Shown here: in pieces, positions 24,966-31,870 of the stretch | How positions within the stretch are numbered: the first letter of the stretch is position 1 | Layout of the letters: the number at the start of each line of letters is the position of its first letter | From: Alphaproteobacteria bacterium UBA998 | GTDB lineage: Bacteria > Pseudomonadota > Alphaproteobacteria > Rickettsiales > UBA998 | NCBI GenBank assembly: GCA_002291925.1 | Contig: DBAY01000065.1 | Span: 1 to 64,000 of the forward strand | DNA length: 64,000 nt | Direction: 5' to 3' | Notes under the pieces: model-generated | The model's database searches: none | Told to the model about the DNA's origin: nothing | Seen by the model: only the letters and a program-made list of their open reading frames with translations | Program-made: the position numbers and the translations under genes

Positions 24966-25752
24966 GTCCAAGATTTCCTTTATTCTTTATTGCATTGCGC
25001 GCAGCCAGCATCTGTTGCCATTGGTCGCGGGTCGGTCTTTTGATCTCTGTAGAAGTCATGTCTTTGTCGGGGTGTTCAGGAAATCGGGGATCCGCATATG
25101 CATGGGTAGCACAGAAATTTTTGAGTCGACGTGTTTCGGGGGAAGTGTCGTGAATATCCTCGTGCGATTCCACAACCCACTCCGAGGGGCCATCTACTTC
25201 TCCCTGATCACGCAGAACACAGTCCAATGACGACTGTTGATGGCCCTCAACGGCCTGCCAGCAGGTCAAGCCGTATCCCTCGCCCAAGTGGTCCACCACC
25301 CGCCATTCCTGCGCCAGCGCGTCCGCATCAATAAATATTCTTCCTTGTTCCATCCCGCGGGAGCGAGGTGTTGGGGGAATTGTGGCAGGAAGTTCCCCCG
25401 TTTTTTCGAAGACTCGCTTTTCCCGGCGGCTTGCAGCGCGCCATCTCGCGCGCATGGCTTCAATCCGGTGATGCGGTTCAGTCCGGCTGACATGCACACG
25501 AGGCGATTCTGAGGGAGCTGTGAAGCGTACGGCTACGCCCATTTGCTGCATCACCTGAAGCAACTGTTCCCGCTCGTCCCACGTCGCTGTTTTTGTTGTA
25601 GGCTTTTTGGGCCGGACCGCAAACCAGCGCATATCATCGGATGCCACCAAAGGCCCCTTGCCTGTGCTGCCTCTACCGAAGATATCTTCCAGCCACGCGC
25701 AGGCGCGCATTATTTCCTCGGCGCTTGCCATGGGGCGTGTGTCTCTCGACAT
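24958..25752 (-). CDS. Orphan protein, first gene of a two-gene module
   Basis: A 264-residue soluble protein, unrecognised. AGGAG lies eight bases before ATG 25752; the frame is open further upstream but has no ribosome site. Segments include EIMRACAWLEDIFGRG, a Trp-containing strand region (DDMRWFAVRPKKP), a basic middle (RARWRAASRREKRVFEKTG) and an acidic region (WVVESHEDIHDTSPE). Inserted between uvrA and ssb with its partner. A poor Pho-like repeat lies at 25806-25827 (GCGTCAT, AATA, CCTTCAT on the minus strand) without a clear -10. Confidence 0.65.
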   Translation of the reverse strand: MSRDTRPMASAEEIMRACAWLEDIFGRGSTGKGPLVASDDMRWFAVRPKKPTTKTATWDEREQLLQVMQQMGVAVRFTAPSESPRVHVSRTEPHHRIEAMRARWRAASRREKRVFEKTGELPATIPPTPRSRGMEQGRIFIDADALAQEWRVVDHLGEGYGLTCWQAVEGHQQSSLDCVLRDQGEVDGPSEWVVESHEDIHDTSPETRRLKNFCATHAYADPRFPEHPDKDMTSTEIKRPTRDQWQQMLAARNAIKNKGNLGHG

Positions 25753-25951
25753 GCGTTCTCCTGTTAATTTTTTAGGCCACACCATAACGAGTAAGTTCGC
25801 TGCTGTTAAATGAAGGTATTATGACGCTATGCCTAAATTTTCTCAGTCTTTGCTTATGCGGAAAAAGCGCCGCAAAGCGGCAGAAAACCCTTTTAAATTA
25901 TTAATCGTGCCCTATATATGAAGGACTGTTTTTTCGTGAAGAGAGTGAGTG

Positions 25952-26440
25952 ATGGCAGGCAGCGTAAACAAGGTGATTCTGGTAGGCAATCTGGGGCGTG
26001 ATCCGGAGATCCGCGCAACGCAGGACGGGCGGGAAATCGCCAACCTCGCCGTCGCTACTTCCGAAAGCTGGAAAGACCGCAATACCGGCGAGCGCAAGGA
26101 GCGCACCGAGTGGCACCGCGTGGTCATCTTCAACGATGGGCTCGTGAACGTGGCGAAGAACTACCTGCACAAAGGCTCTAAGGTCTATATCGAAGGCCAG
26201 CTGCAGACCCGCAAATGGACGGACAAGGACGGCGCGGAGAAATACTCCACCGAGGTTGTGCTGCAGGGGTATGGCGGCTCGCTGACCATGCTGGACGGCG
26301 CCGGTGGCGGCAAGCGCGAGAGCGGCAGCTTCGACGATGCCGGCTCCAGCGGCGGCTATAGCAGCGCCCCCGCCCGCAGCGGCGGCGGTCAGCGCCAGTC
26401 CAGCCCGGTGCCGGAACTGGATGACGAGATTCCGTTCTGA
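25952..26440 (+). CDS. ssb: Single-stranded DNA-binding protein
   Basis: A 162-residue SSB that coats single-stranded DNA in replication and repair. It has an OB fold (MAGSVNKVILVGNLGRDPEI, then WHRVVIFNDGLVNVAKNYLHKG-like strand and helix, and GSKVYIEGQLQTRKW). A Gly/Ser-rich disordered linker follows, with the acidic tip DDEIPF that binds partner proteins. ATG 25952 is preferred over the adjacent GTG, with GAGAG upstream. A strong terminator follows. Confidence 0.96.
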   Translation: MAGSVNKVILVGNLGRDPEIRATQDGREIANLAVATSESWKDRNTGERKERTEWHRVVIFNDGLVNVAKNYLHKGSKVYIEGQLQTRKWTDKDGAEKYSTEVVLQGYGGSLTMLDGAGGGKRESGSFDDAGSSGGYSSAPARSGGGQRQSSPVPELDDEIPF

Positions 26441-26458
26441 TTTTCTTCTGAAATATGC

Positions 26459-26496
26459 AAAAAAGCCGCTTTTTCTCAGGGAAAAGCGGCTTTTTT
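26459..26496 (+). terminator. Terminator of ssb
   Basis: Stem AAAAGCCGCTTTT/AAAAGCGGCTTTT with T-run, 19 bases after the ssb stop; near-symmetrical and probably bidirectional. Confidence 0.9.
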
Positions 26497-26520
26497 CATG
26501 CGCATTTCACGGTTTGGTGT

Positions 26521-26900
26521 TTACCGTGAATGGGGTGGCATTCCACCGATCAGGCTGGGCAGGCCGCAGTTCAGGCGCGACTCGTCACCCCCGCCATAAG
26601 CAAGGAGGCTGGCTTCCACATTGGCGGCATTCAGCGATAATTGCTGTGCCACGGCGCGGGCCTCCTGCAATACTTCCTCGCGCGCTTGCAGTTGTGCGCA
26701 GGATGGATTCTCTACCCGGTCAACACCCGCCGTACGCATGAAAGAGTCAATGACCTGGGTGGCCTGCCTCTCCTCGGGGATCGCTGGCCGGCCGAGGCAC
26801 GATACCCCTCGCGCCATTCATGCAGGGTAAAGCCCCGCTCCCGCTGCTGGGGTGCTCTGGAAGGCCGCTGCGGTCGGCGACGTTGATCGTGCTGTGCCAT
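26521..26900 (-). pseudogene. Orphan gene with a one-base frameshift at a G4/C4 run
   Basis: The promoter-proximal ATG at 26900 opens an Arg/Gln/Pro-rich frame (MAQHDQRRRPQRPSRAPQQR) that ends at 26712 in an unlikely tail. The +1-related frame running to 26521 has the better carboxy part (AGVDRVENPSCAQLQAREEV, LNAANVEASLLAYGGG), but its own ATG at 26817 has no ribosome site. Adding one base to the four-C run at 26776-26779 would join them into a protein of about 126 residues. This could be a sequencing error, a decayed gene or phase variation. A promoter with a perfect TATAAT lies 24 bases before ATG 26900. Confidence 0.55.
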
Positions 26901-26923
26901 AAATCTTCAATAATTATCAACAT

Positions 26924-26957
26924 ATTATAATGGTCTATTGGGTTAGAATGATGACAA
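26924..26957 (-). promoter_or_regulatory. Half Pho box with TATAAT -10
   Basis: Minus strand TTGTCAT (26957-26951), CATT, CTAACCC (26946-26940, poor), ten bases, TATAAT (26929-26924). The geometry equals the other sites, but only the first repeat is convincing. Bases 26901-27211 otherwise hold only AT-rich sequence and the uncertain upstream part of the next gene. Confidence 0.45.
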
Positions 26958-27211
26958 ATATATAAAAAACCCGTAGGTTATAGTTCCACCATGGAATGCC
27001 CAAAAATCACCGTCGCGTCATCAATCCGCAAATCGTCAATGTTCTATCGCCACATCCGATGGAATAAAGGCTTGGCTTGAACCGTCTCTTAATCTCAGCA
27101 CTGCATAAGAGATGGGGTTCTAAACAACGTTCATTTCTCATGGCAAGGTCCATGTGGGATGAGATTAGCTATGTTATTAAATCGTCAGAATGTTTTGATA
27201 GATGGGTGTTC

Positions 27212-27667
27212 ATGAAAATACCCCGTTTCGTAGAGAACTTAACTGATCGCTTCGTACGCTGGCTGGGCGCTAGCGTGAAGGAGGTTGGCAAAAACATTAC
27301 CAAGCCTGAACAGCGCAAGGCCGGAGAAGTGGTAAATGACATGCCTGTCGCGCTGAAAAAGGCCGCACAAACCATGGATAAGGGAATCGGCTGGGGCTTG
27401 AGTTTACTAAACCGCACGGGAAGGATCAGGGGCCTTGTTGAAGAAGCCATTCGAGATGGTGCCCATATTTCACCCGAGCTGCATGCATGGCTTGCTTCAG
27501 GTCAGCGTCGCCTGCCGGATAAGCTATTAAATGAGCTTAAAGAACACTCTATGACTGGCCTATTTCAATCTGGTCAGAAAATAGAATCCTACTTCCAAAG
27601 AGTACGTGAAGGTGGCCTGTCCGCTTTGCGCGGAAAGGACTCCTCAACGGGTGGCCTAGAGCGCTAA
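27212..27667 (+). CDS. Orphan protein, low G+C
   Basis: A 151-residue protein, unrecognised, clearly more AT-rich than its neighbours. It is basic and helical (MKIPRFVENLTDRFVRWLGA, then AAQTMDKGIGWGLSLLNRTG, then AWLASGQRRLPDKLLNEL). Short amphipathic helices could touch a membrane, but there is no signal peptide. I chose ATG 27212 because similar orphans start with short basic ends; the frame is open to 27077 and no strong ribosome site settles it. It ends four bases from the ftsY stop. Confidence 0.55.
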   Translation: MKIPRFVENLTDRFVRWLGASVKEVGKNITKPEQRKAGEVVNDMPVALKKAAQTMDKGIGWGLSLLNRTGRIRGLVEEAIRDGAHISPELHAWLASGQRRLPDKLLNELKEHSMTGLFQSGQKIESYFQRVREGGLSALRGKDSSTGGLER

Positions 27668-27671
27668 TTGA

Positions 27672-28604
27672 TTACGCCAAACCCACCAGCGAGCGGGCGA
27701 AATCATCCGCGTTAAAGTCCTGCAAATCCTCAATACCTTCACCGACGCCGATAGCGTGGATGGGCAGTTTGAACTTGTCGGCCAGCGCGACGACCACGCC
27801 GCCCTTGGCGGTGCCGTCCAGCTTGGTGACGACTAAGCCGCTTACCTTCGCGAGATCACGGAAGGTTTCCACTTGGGCCACCGCATTCTGGCCGGTGGTG
27901 CCGTCCAGCACCTGCAGCACGGTGTGCGGGGCGGACTCATCCAGTTTCTTCAGCACGCGGACGATCTTCTGCAACTCGTCCATCAAGTTCTTCTTATTGT
28001 GCAGCCGTCCGGCAGTGTCGATGAGCAGCACGTCGCGCCCTTCCCCCTTCGCCTGCTCCAGCGCGCGGTAGGCGACGCTGGCGGGATCGGCATTCTCCTC
28101 GCCGGTGATGACAGGCACGCCGCTGCGCTGGCCCCAGACCTTGAGCTGTTCGACGGCAGCGGCGCGGAAGGTATCGGCGGCGGCCATGAGGACGGAATAG
28201 CCGCCCTGCTGCAGCACGCTCGCCATCTTGCCCATGGTCGTCGTCTTGCCGTTGCCGTTGACGCCGACCACGAGAATCACGTGCGGCTTCGCCTTATTGT
28301 CGATATCAATGGGAGTGGCCACGGGGCGAAGGATGGCGGCGATCTGCTGGCTGAGCGCTTGCTTCACCTCGTCGGCGCCGATTTCCTTGTCGAAGCGGCC
28401 CTTGCCGAACTCGGCGACGAGGCGCGCGGCGGTGGCGCTGCCCATGTCGGCCATGATGAGCAGCTCCTCTAGTTCCTCCAGCATTGCGTCATCCAGCTTG
28501 CGCTTGGTGAAGATACCGGTGATGCCTTCGGAAATGCCGCTGGAGGTGCGCGAGAGCCCCTCGCGCAGACGAGTCAGCCAGCCTTTTTTTTCCGTATCGC
28601 TCAT
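27672..28604 (-). CDS. ftsY: Signal recognition particle receptor FtsY
   Basis: Membrane-associated SRP GTPase that pairs with Ffh. The 310 residues hold the NG domain with P-loop VVGVNGNGKTTTMGKMA, the DTFRAAAVEQLKVW box, DTAGRLHNKKNLM and TKLDGTAKGGV. The acidic A domain of E. coli is absent, as is usual in this class. ATG 28604 follows AAGAAG. A 26-bp perfect inverted repeat begins 16 bases upstream. mtaB and dapF lie further upstream, the usual order in alphaproteobacteria. Confidence 0.95.
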   Translation of the reverse strand: MSDTEKKGWLTRLREGLSRTSSGISEGITGIFTKRKLDDAMLEELEELLIMADMGSATAARLVAEFGKGRFDKEIGADEVKQALSQQIAAILRPVATPIDIDNKAKPHVILVVGVNGNGKTTTMGKMASVLQQGGYSVLMAAADTFRAAAVEQLKVWGQRSGVPVITGEENADPASVAYRALEQAKGEGRDVLLIDTAGRLHNKKNLMDELQKIVRVLKKLDESAPHTVLQVLDGTTGQNAVAQVETFRDLAKVSGLVVTKLDGTAKGGVVVALADKFKLPIHAIGVGEGIEDLQDFNADDFARSLVGLA

Positions 28605-28619
28605 GACGCTTCTTTTTGA

Positions 28620-28692
28620 TGTCATTCCCGCGCAGGCGGGAATCCATACTCACGGTCTGGGGTTAGGGATTCCCGCCTGCGCGGGAATGACA
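28620..28692. repeat. Palindromic repeat, GTCATTCC family, before ftsY
   Basis: Perfect 26-bp arms (TGTCATTCCCGCGCAGGCGG and onward) around a 21-base loop, filling the ftsY-mtaB gap. If transcribed it would put a very stable hairpin in the ftsY leader. Confidence 0.9.
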
Positions 28693-28716
28693 ATAGGTTA
28701 AGTGGGCACAAAATAG

Positions 28717-30105
28717 TTACATTGCGTCAGCGTACAAGTATTCGTTTTTCGCTGCGGCAATACAAATCGATTGCAGGCTGCCGGAAGGAGGAGGCGAGTC
28801 AAAACGCACCGGCGCGAAATGTTCCGTCCGGCCCGTGCCATCCTGCTCGATCAGCACCTGCGCGGTGCGGCCCACCTGCGTGGCGAGGAAGCGCTGCACC
28901 TGCTGCTTGCCCAGCGCGCGCAGGCGGGCGGCGCGTTCCTTGCGCAGCGTGGAGGGCACCTGCGGCATGCGGGCGGCAGGCGTGCCTTCGCGGGCGGAGT
29001 AGGGGAACACGTGCAGCCACGTCAGATCCGCTTCCTCCACGAAGCGCAGTGTGCTCTCGAACATCTCCTCGGTTTCTGTCGGGAAGCCCGCGATGATGTC
29101 GGCGCCGAACACCACGTCCGGGCGCAGGTCGCGCACGCGGGCACAAAAATCGAGCGCATCCTGACGCAGATGGCGGCGCTTCATGCGCTTGAGCACCATG
29201 TCGTCGCCCGCCTGCAGGCTGACATGCAGATGCGGCATCAGGCGCGGTTCCTCGGCGATGAGGCGATACAAATCCTCATCCACCTCCACCGCGTCGATGG
29301 AAGAGAGGCGCAGGCGCGGCAGCTCCGGCACGGCGGCGAGCAGGCGGCGCATCATCTGGCCGAGCGTGGGCGTGCCGGGGAGGTCCTTGCCGTAATCGCT
29401 GATGTCGACGCCGGTCAGCACCACTTCCTTGTAGCCCTGCTCGACCAGCAGGCGCACCTGCGCCACGATCTCGCCCATCGGCACCGAGCGGCTGTTGCCG
29501 CGCCCAAACGGGATGATGCAGAACGTGCAGCGATGGTTGCAGCCATTCTGCACCTGCACGAAGGCGCGCGTATGCCCGTCAAACGCCGCGACGAGGTGCC
29601 CGGCAGTTTCCTTCGCGGACATGATGTCGTTGACGCGGATTTTTTCGGAGTTGAGCCTAAAACTGCTCCCCCCTTGCGGGGGAGCGGACGAAGTCGAGCC
29701 GGAGGCGATGGCTGAGTCGTGGGGGGACGACACCCCCCACCGCTCAACCGGCGCTATGCTTGGTTTCGCTGGCTCCCCCTCAAGGGGGGAGCGGGAGAGG
29801 AGTGAAAGCCATTCCGCCGCTTCCATCTTCTCCTGATTGCCGAGCACCGCGTCCACTTCCGCCATGGCGGCGAAGCTGTCCGGGTGAATCTGCGCCGCGC
29901 AGCCGGTGACGATGATTTTGGCGTCCGGGTTCTCCCTCCGGGCGCGGCGGATGGCCTGCCGCGCCTGACGCTCCGCCTCGGCCGTCACCGCGCAGGTATT
30001 GAAGATGAGTGTGTTCTGCAGCCCCGCCTTCTGCGCATGCTGCTTCATCACCTCGGATTCATAGGTGTTCAGGCGGCAGCCGAAGGTGTGGACGTCAACG
30101 CTCAC
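28717..30105 (-). CDS. mtaB: tRNA t6A37 methylthiotransferase MtaB
   Basis: Radical-SAM enzyme that adds a methylthio group to t6A at position 37 of tRNA. The 462 residues show the three amino-terminal cluster cysteines (TFGCRLN, FNTCAVT, VTGCAAQ), the radical-SAM triad CNHRCTFC and a TRAM-like end. Residues about 104-148, in the linker between the two cluster domains, are translation of a palindromic element. GTG 30105 has GGGGG five bases upstream and overlaps the stop of the preceding gene; a GTG two codons earlier is also possible. Confidence 0.93.
   Translation of the reverse strand: MSVDVHTFGCRLNTYESEVMKQHAQKAGLQNTLIFNTCAVTAEAERQARQAIRRARRENPDAKIIVTGCAAQIHPDSFAAMAEVDAVLGNQEKMEAAEWLSLLSRSPLEGEPAKPSIAPVERWGVSSPHDSAIASGSTSSAPPQGGSSFRLNSEKIRVNDIMSAKETAGHLVAAFDGHTRAFVQVQNGCNHRCTFCIIPFGRGNSRSVPMGEIVAQVRLLVEQGYKEVVLTGVDISDYGKDLPGTPTLGQMMRRLLAAVPELPRLRLSSIDAVEVDEDLYRLIAEEPRLMPHLHVSLQAGDDMVLKRMKRRHLRQDALDFCARVRDLRPDVVFGADIIAGFPTETEEMFESTLRFVEEADLTWLHVFPYSAREGTPAARMPQVPSTLRKERAARLRALGKQQVQRFLATQVGRTAQVLIEQDGTGRTEHFAPVRFDSPPPSGSLQSICIAAAKNEYLYADAM
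29664..29796. repeat. In-frame palindromic element inside mtaB
   Basis: Arms CTCCCCCCTTGCGGGGGAGC and its near-complement with an inner GTGGGGGG/CCCCCCAC palindrome (29719-29740). It is the same family as the element in mutS. It adds about 45 codons without a stop or frameshift, of Pro/Ser/Gly/Ala-rich sequence unlike MtaB. Confidence 0.85.
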
Positions 30106-30520
30106 GGCCACCCCCGAAAAGACGCTTCATGCTGGCGGTAACTTCTGGCTCTGGTTCCAGTTTTACATAGGGAATGGCGTTGCGTTCCATATGCGTCAAT
30201 GTTCTCTGCACGTCTTCGGCAAGATCTTCCGGAAGCCGTCCGGTTTTTACCGCATGCTCTACCACGTGCAGGAGTGCGGCCTTTACGGCAGCCTCGCTGT
30301 CCGCGAAGTTATTGTAGTTCGCCAGCTCCAGCAACAGGGGCAGGTCTTCCTCCTCCTCCAGACGCTCCCATAACGTCTCGCACAGCAGCCTCACGGCCAT
30401 GTCGCGCTCAGCCGTCATCTCCATCTCGTGCGGGGTGGGGGCGTCGTCCCTGTTCGCCGGGCGGCGCGAGGAGGCGCCCAGAAGGTGCAGCCGACGAGAC
30501 CAGGGGGTGGGAGAAGACAT
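30095..30520 (-). CDS. Unrecognised protein between dapF and mtaB
   Basis: A 141-residue soluble protein. The first 30 residues are basic and probably disordered; residues 33-130 are acidic helices (AVRLLCETLWERLEEEEDLP, then EAAVKAALLHVVEHAVKTGR). The carboxy end is basic. It starts seven bases after the dapF stop with TAGG upstream, and its end overlaps the mtaB start by 11 bases, so it is part of the dapF-mtaB transcript. No family recognised. Confidence 0.65.
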   Translation of the reverse strand: MSSPTPWSRRLHLLGASSRRPANRDDAPTPHEMEMTAERDMAVRLLCETLWERLEEEEDLPLLLELANYNNFADSEAAVKAALLHVVEHAVKTGRLPEDLAEDVQRTLTHMERNAIPYVKLEPEPEVTASMKRLFGGGRER

Positions 30521-30527
30521 AGGCTGC

Positions 30528-31379
30528 CTACACCCACTGCCCGTCGCTGAGTTCGCCGCGGAAGGCTTCGGTGGCGGGGCCGGTCATCCAGACGGGGTGG
30601 TGCGGGTCGGCCTCGCTGCCGTGCCACTCGATCTGCAATTCGCCGCCAGGAAGCTGCACGGTGACCAAGGCCGCGCTGAGGTCGCGGCGGCGGGCGGCCA
30701 CCACCGTGGCGCAGGCGCCGGTGCCGCAGGCAAGGGTCTCACCCGCGCCGCGCTCCCACGTGCGCAGGGTAATGTGGTCCGGCTCGTCGATGCGGGCGAC
30801 GTTGATATTGGCGCGCTCGGGGAACAGGCCGTGATGCTCCAGCTCCGGCCCGATGCGCTTCAGCGGCACCTTGCCGACATCGGGCACGAAGAACACCGCG
30901 TGCGGGTTGCCCATGTTCACCGCCACGCCGTCCGCTACGCCCTCGGCGACGAGCGGCAGATGCAACGTATCTGCTTCGCGTGATAAAGGCATGTCTAGCC
31001 AGCTTAGGCGCGGGATGCCCATATTGACACGCACCAGCCCCTTACCCGCGAGGTAGCATTCCAGAATCCCCGCCTCGGTTTCGATGAGGGCGGCGTCCTT
31101 GTGTTTCTCGCGCATGATGATCCACGCCACGCAGCGCGTGGCATTGCCGCAGGCGGCGACTTCGCTGCCATCGGCATTGTAGATCTGCATATAGACATCG
31201 GCGCGCTTGGTGGGGCGCATGACAATCAACTGGTCGCACCCGACGCCGGTGCGCCGCTCGGCGAGCGTGCGTACGGCGGCCTCGCGCTGTTCGGGCTCGA
31301 TGATCTGCATCGGCATCCTGCGCTCGTCGATGATGACGAAGTCATTGCCGAGGCCGTGCATTTTGAGGAAGGGTATCAC
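30528..31379 (-). CDS. dapF: Diaminopimelate epimerase
   Basis: PLP-independent racemase converting LL- to meso-diaminopimelate for lysine and peptidoglycan. The 283 residues hold both catalytic cysteines: ACGNATRC (about Cys77) and LACGTGACATVV. MHGLGNDFVIID is the typical amino terminus. The start is taken as GTG 31379; an internal ATG six codons later is an alternative. It heads dapF, an orphan, mtaB. Confidence 0.95.
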   Translation of the reverse strand: MIPFLKMHGLGNDFVIIDERRMPMQIIEPEQREAAVRTLAERRTGVGCDQLIVMRPTKRADVYMQIYNADGSEVAACGNATRCVAWIIMREKHKDAALIETEAGILECYLAGKGLVRVNMGIPRLSWLDMPLSREADTLHLPLVAEGVADGVAVNMGNPHAVFFVPDVGKVPLKRIGPELEHHGLFPERANINVARIDEPDHITLRTWERGAGETLACGTGACATVVAARRRDLSAALVTVQLPGGELQIEWHGSEADPHHPVWMTGPATEAFRGELSDGQWV

Positions 31380-31453
31380 AGTCGCTGAATCCTTGTTCAG
31401 CCGCGACTTTTAGCGGATTTGGCAGGGGTGGGCAAATGGTTTAATGCCCTTCA

Positions 31454-31840
31454 TCACGCCTTCACCAGTTGCGGCCGAAAACGGGGTGGCAGGGCTTCCT
31501 CCGGGGCGGGCTTGCGGTAGAGTTCCAGCTGCGGGGGCACTCCCTTTTCCTCGCGCCAGGCGAGGCTTTGCTCATTCAGCATGTCGAAGCTGATGCGGCC
31601 TTCCGCGAGGTCTTGTGCCATGCGGGCGGCTTTCTTGAGCTGTGTCTTGCTGAGATGCAGGATGGCTGGCTCCCTGACGCGGCCATACCACACGCCGCCG
31701 AGCACGTTATCAAGGATAATGCGTTGAAAATGCGCATCTTCCATCGCAGCCCAGCCATTCTCGCTGGCCATGCCGGGAAGCACTTCAGTGGTGTATTTGA
31801 AATAGGCGTCCAGAAGCTGGCGCCGCTGTTCATCGTACAT
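31454..31840 (-). CDS. Conserved-looking protein of unknown function
   Basis: A 128-residue soluble protein (MYDEQRRQLLDAYFKYTTEV, then FQRIILDNVLGGVWYGRVRE, then HLSKTQLKKAARMAQDLAEG). The pattern of RI-LDN-WY and LN-QSL-WR recalls a small uncharacterised family in alphaproteobacteria, from memory only. No signal peptide, membrane segment or catalytic motif. It lies 30 bases downstream of the large orphan and may be co-transcribed with it. No strong ribosome site at ATG 31840. Confidence 0.65.
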   Translation of the reverse strand: MYDEQRRQLLDAYFKYTTEVLPGMASENGWAAMEDAHFQRIILDNVLGGVWYGRVREPAILHLSKTQLKKAARMAQDLAEGRISFDMLNEQSLAWREEKGVPPQLELYRKPAPEEALPPRFRPQLVKA

Positions 31841-31870
31841 ACTGAAAAGATAGGAAAAATGGCGAATTTT

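Noticed and set aside
25753..25951. LexA/SOS box in the uvrA-ssb region
   Set aside because: No GTTC-N7-GTTC or GAAC-N7-GAAC pair with full match on either side.
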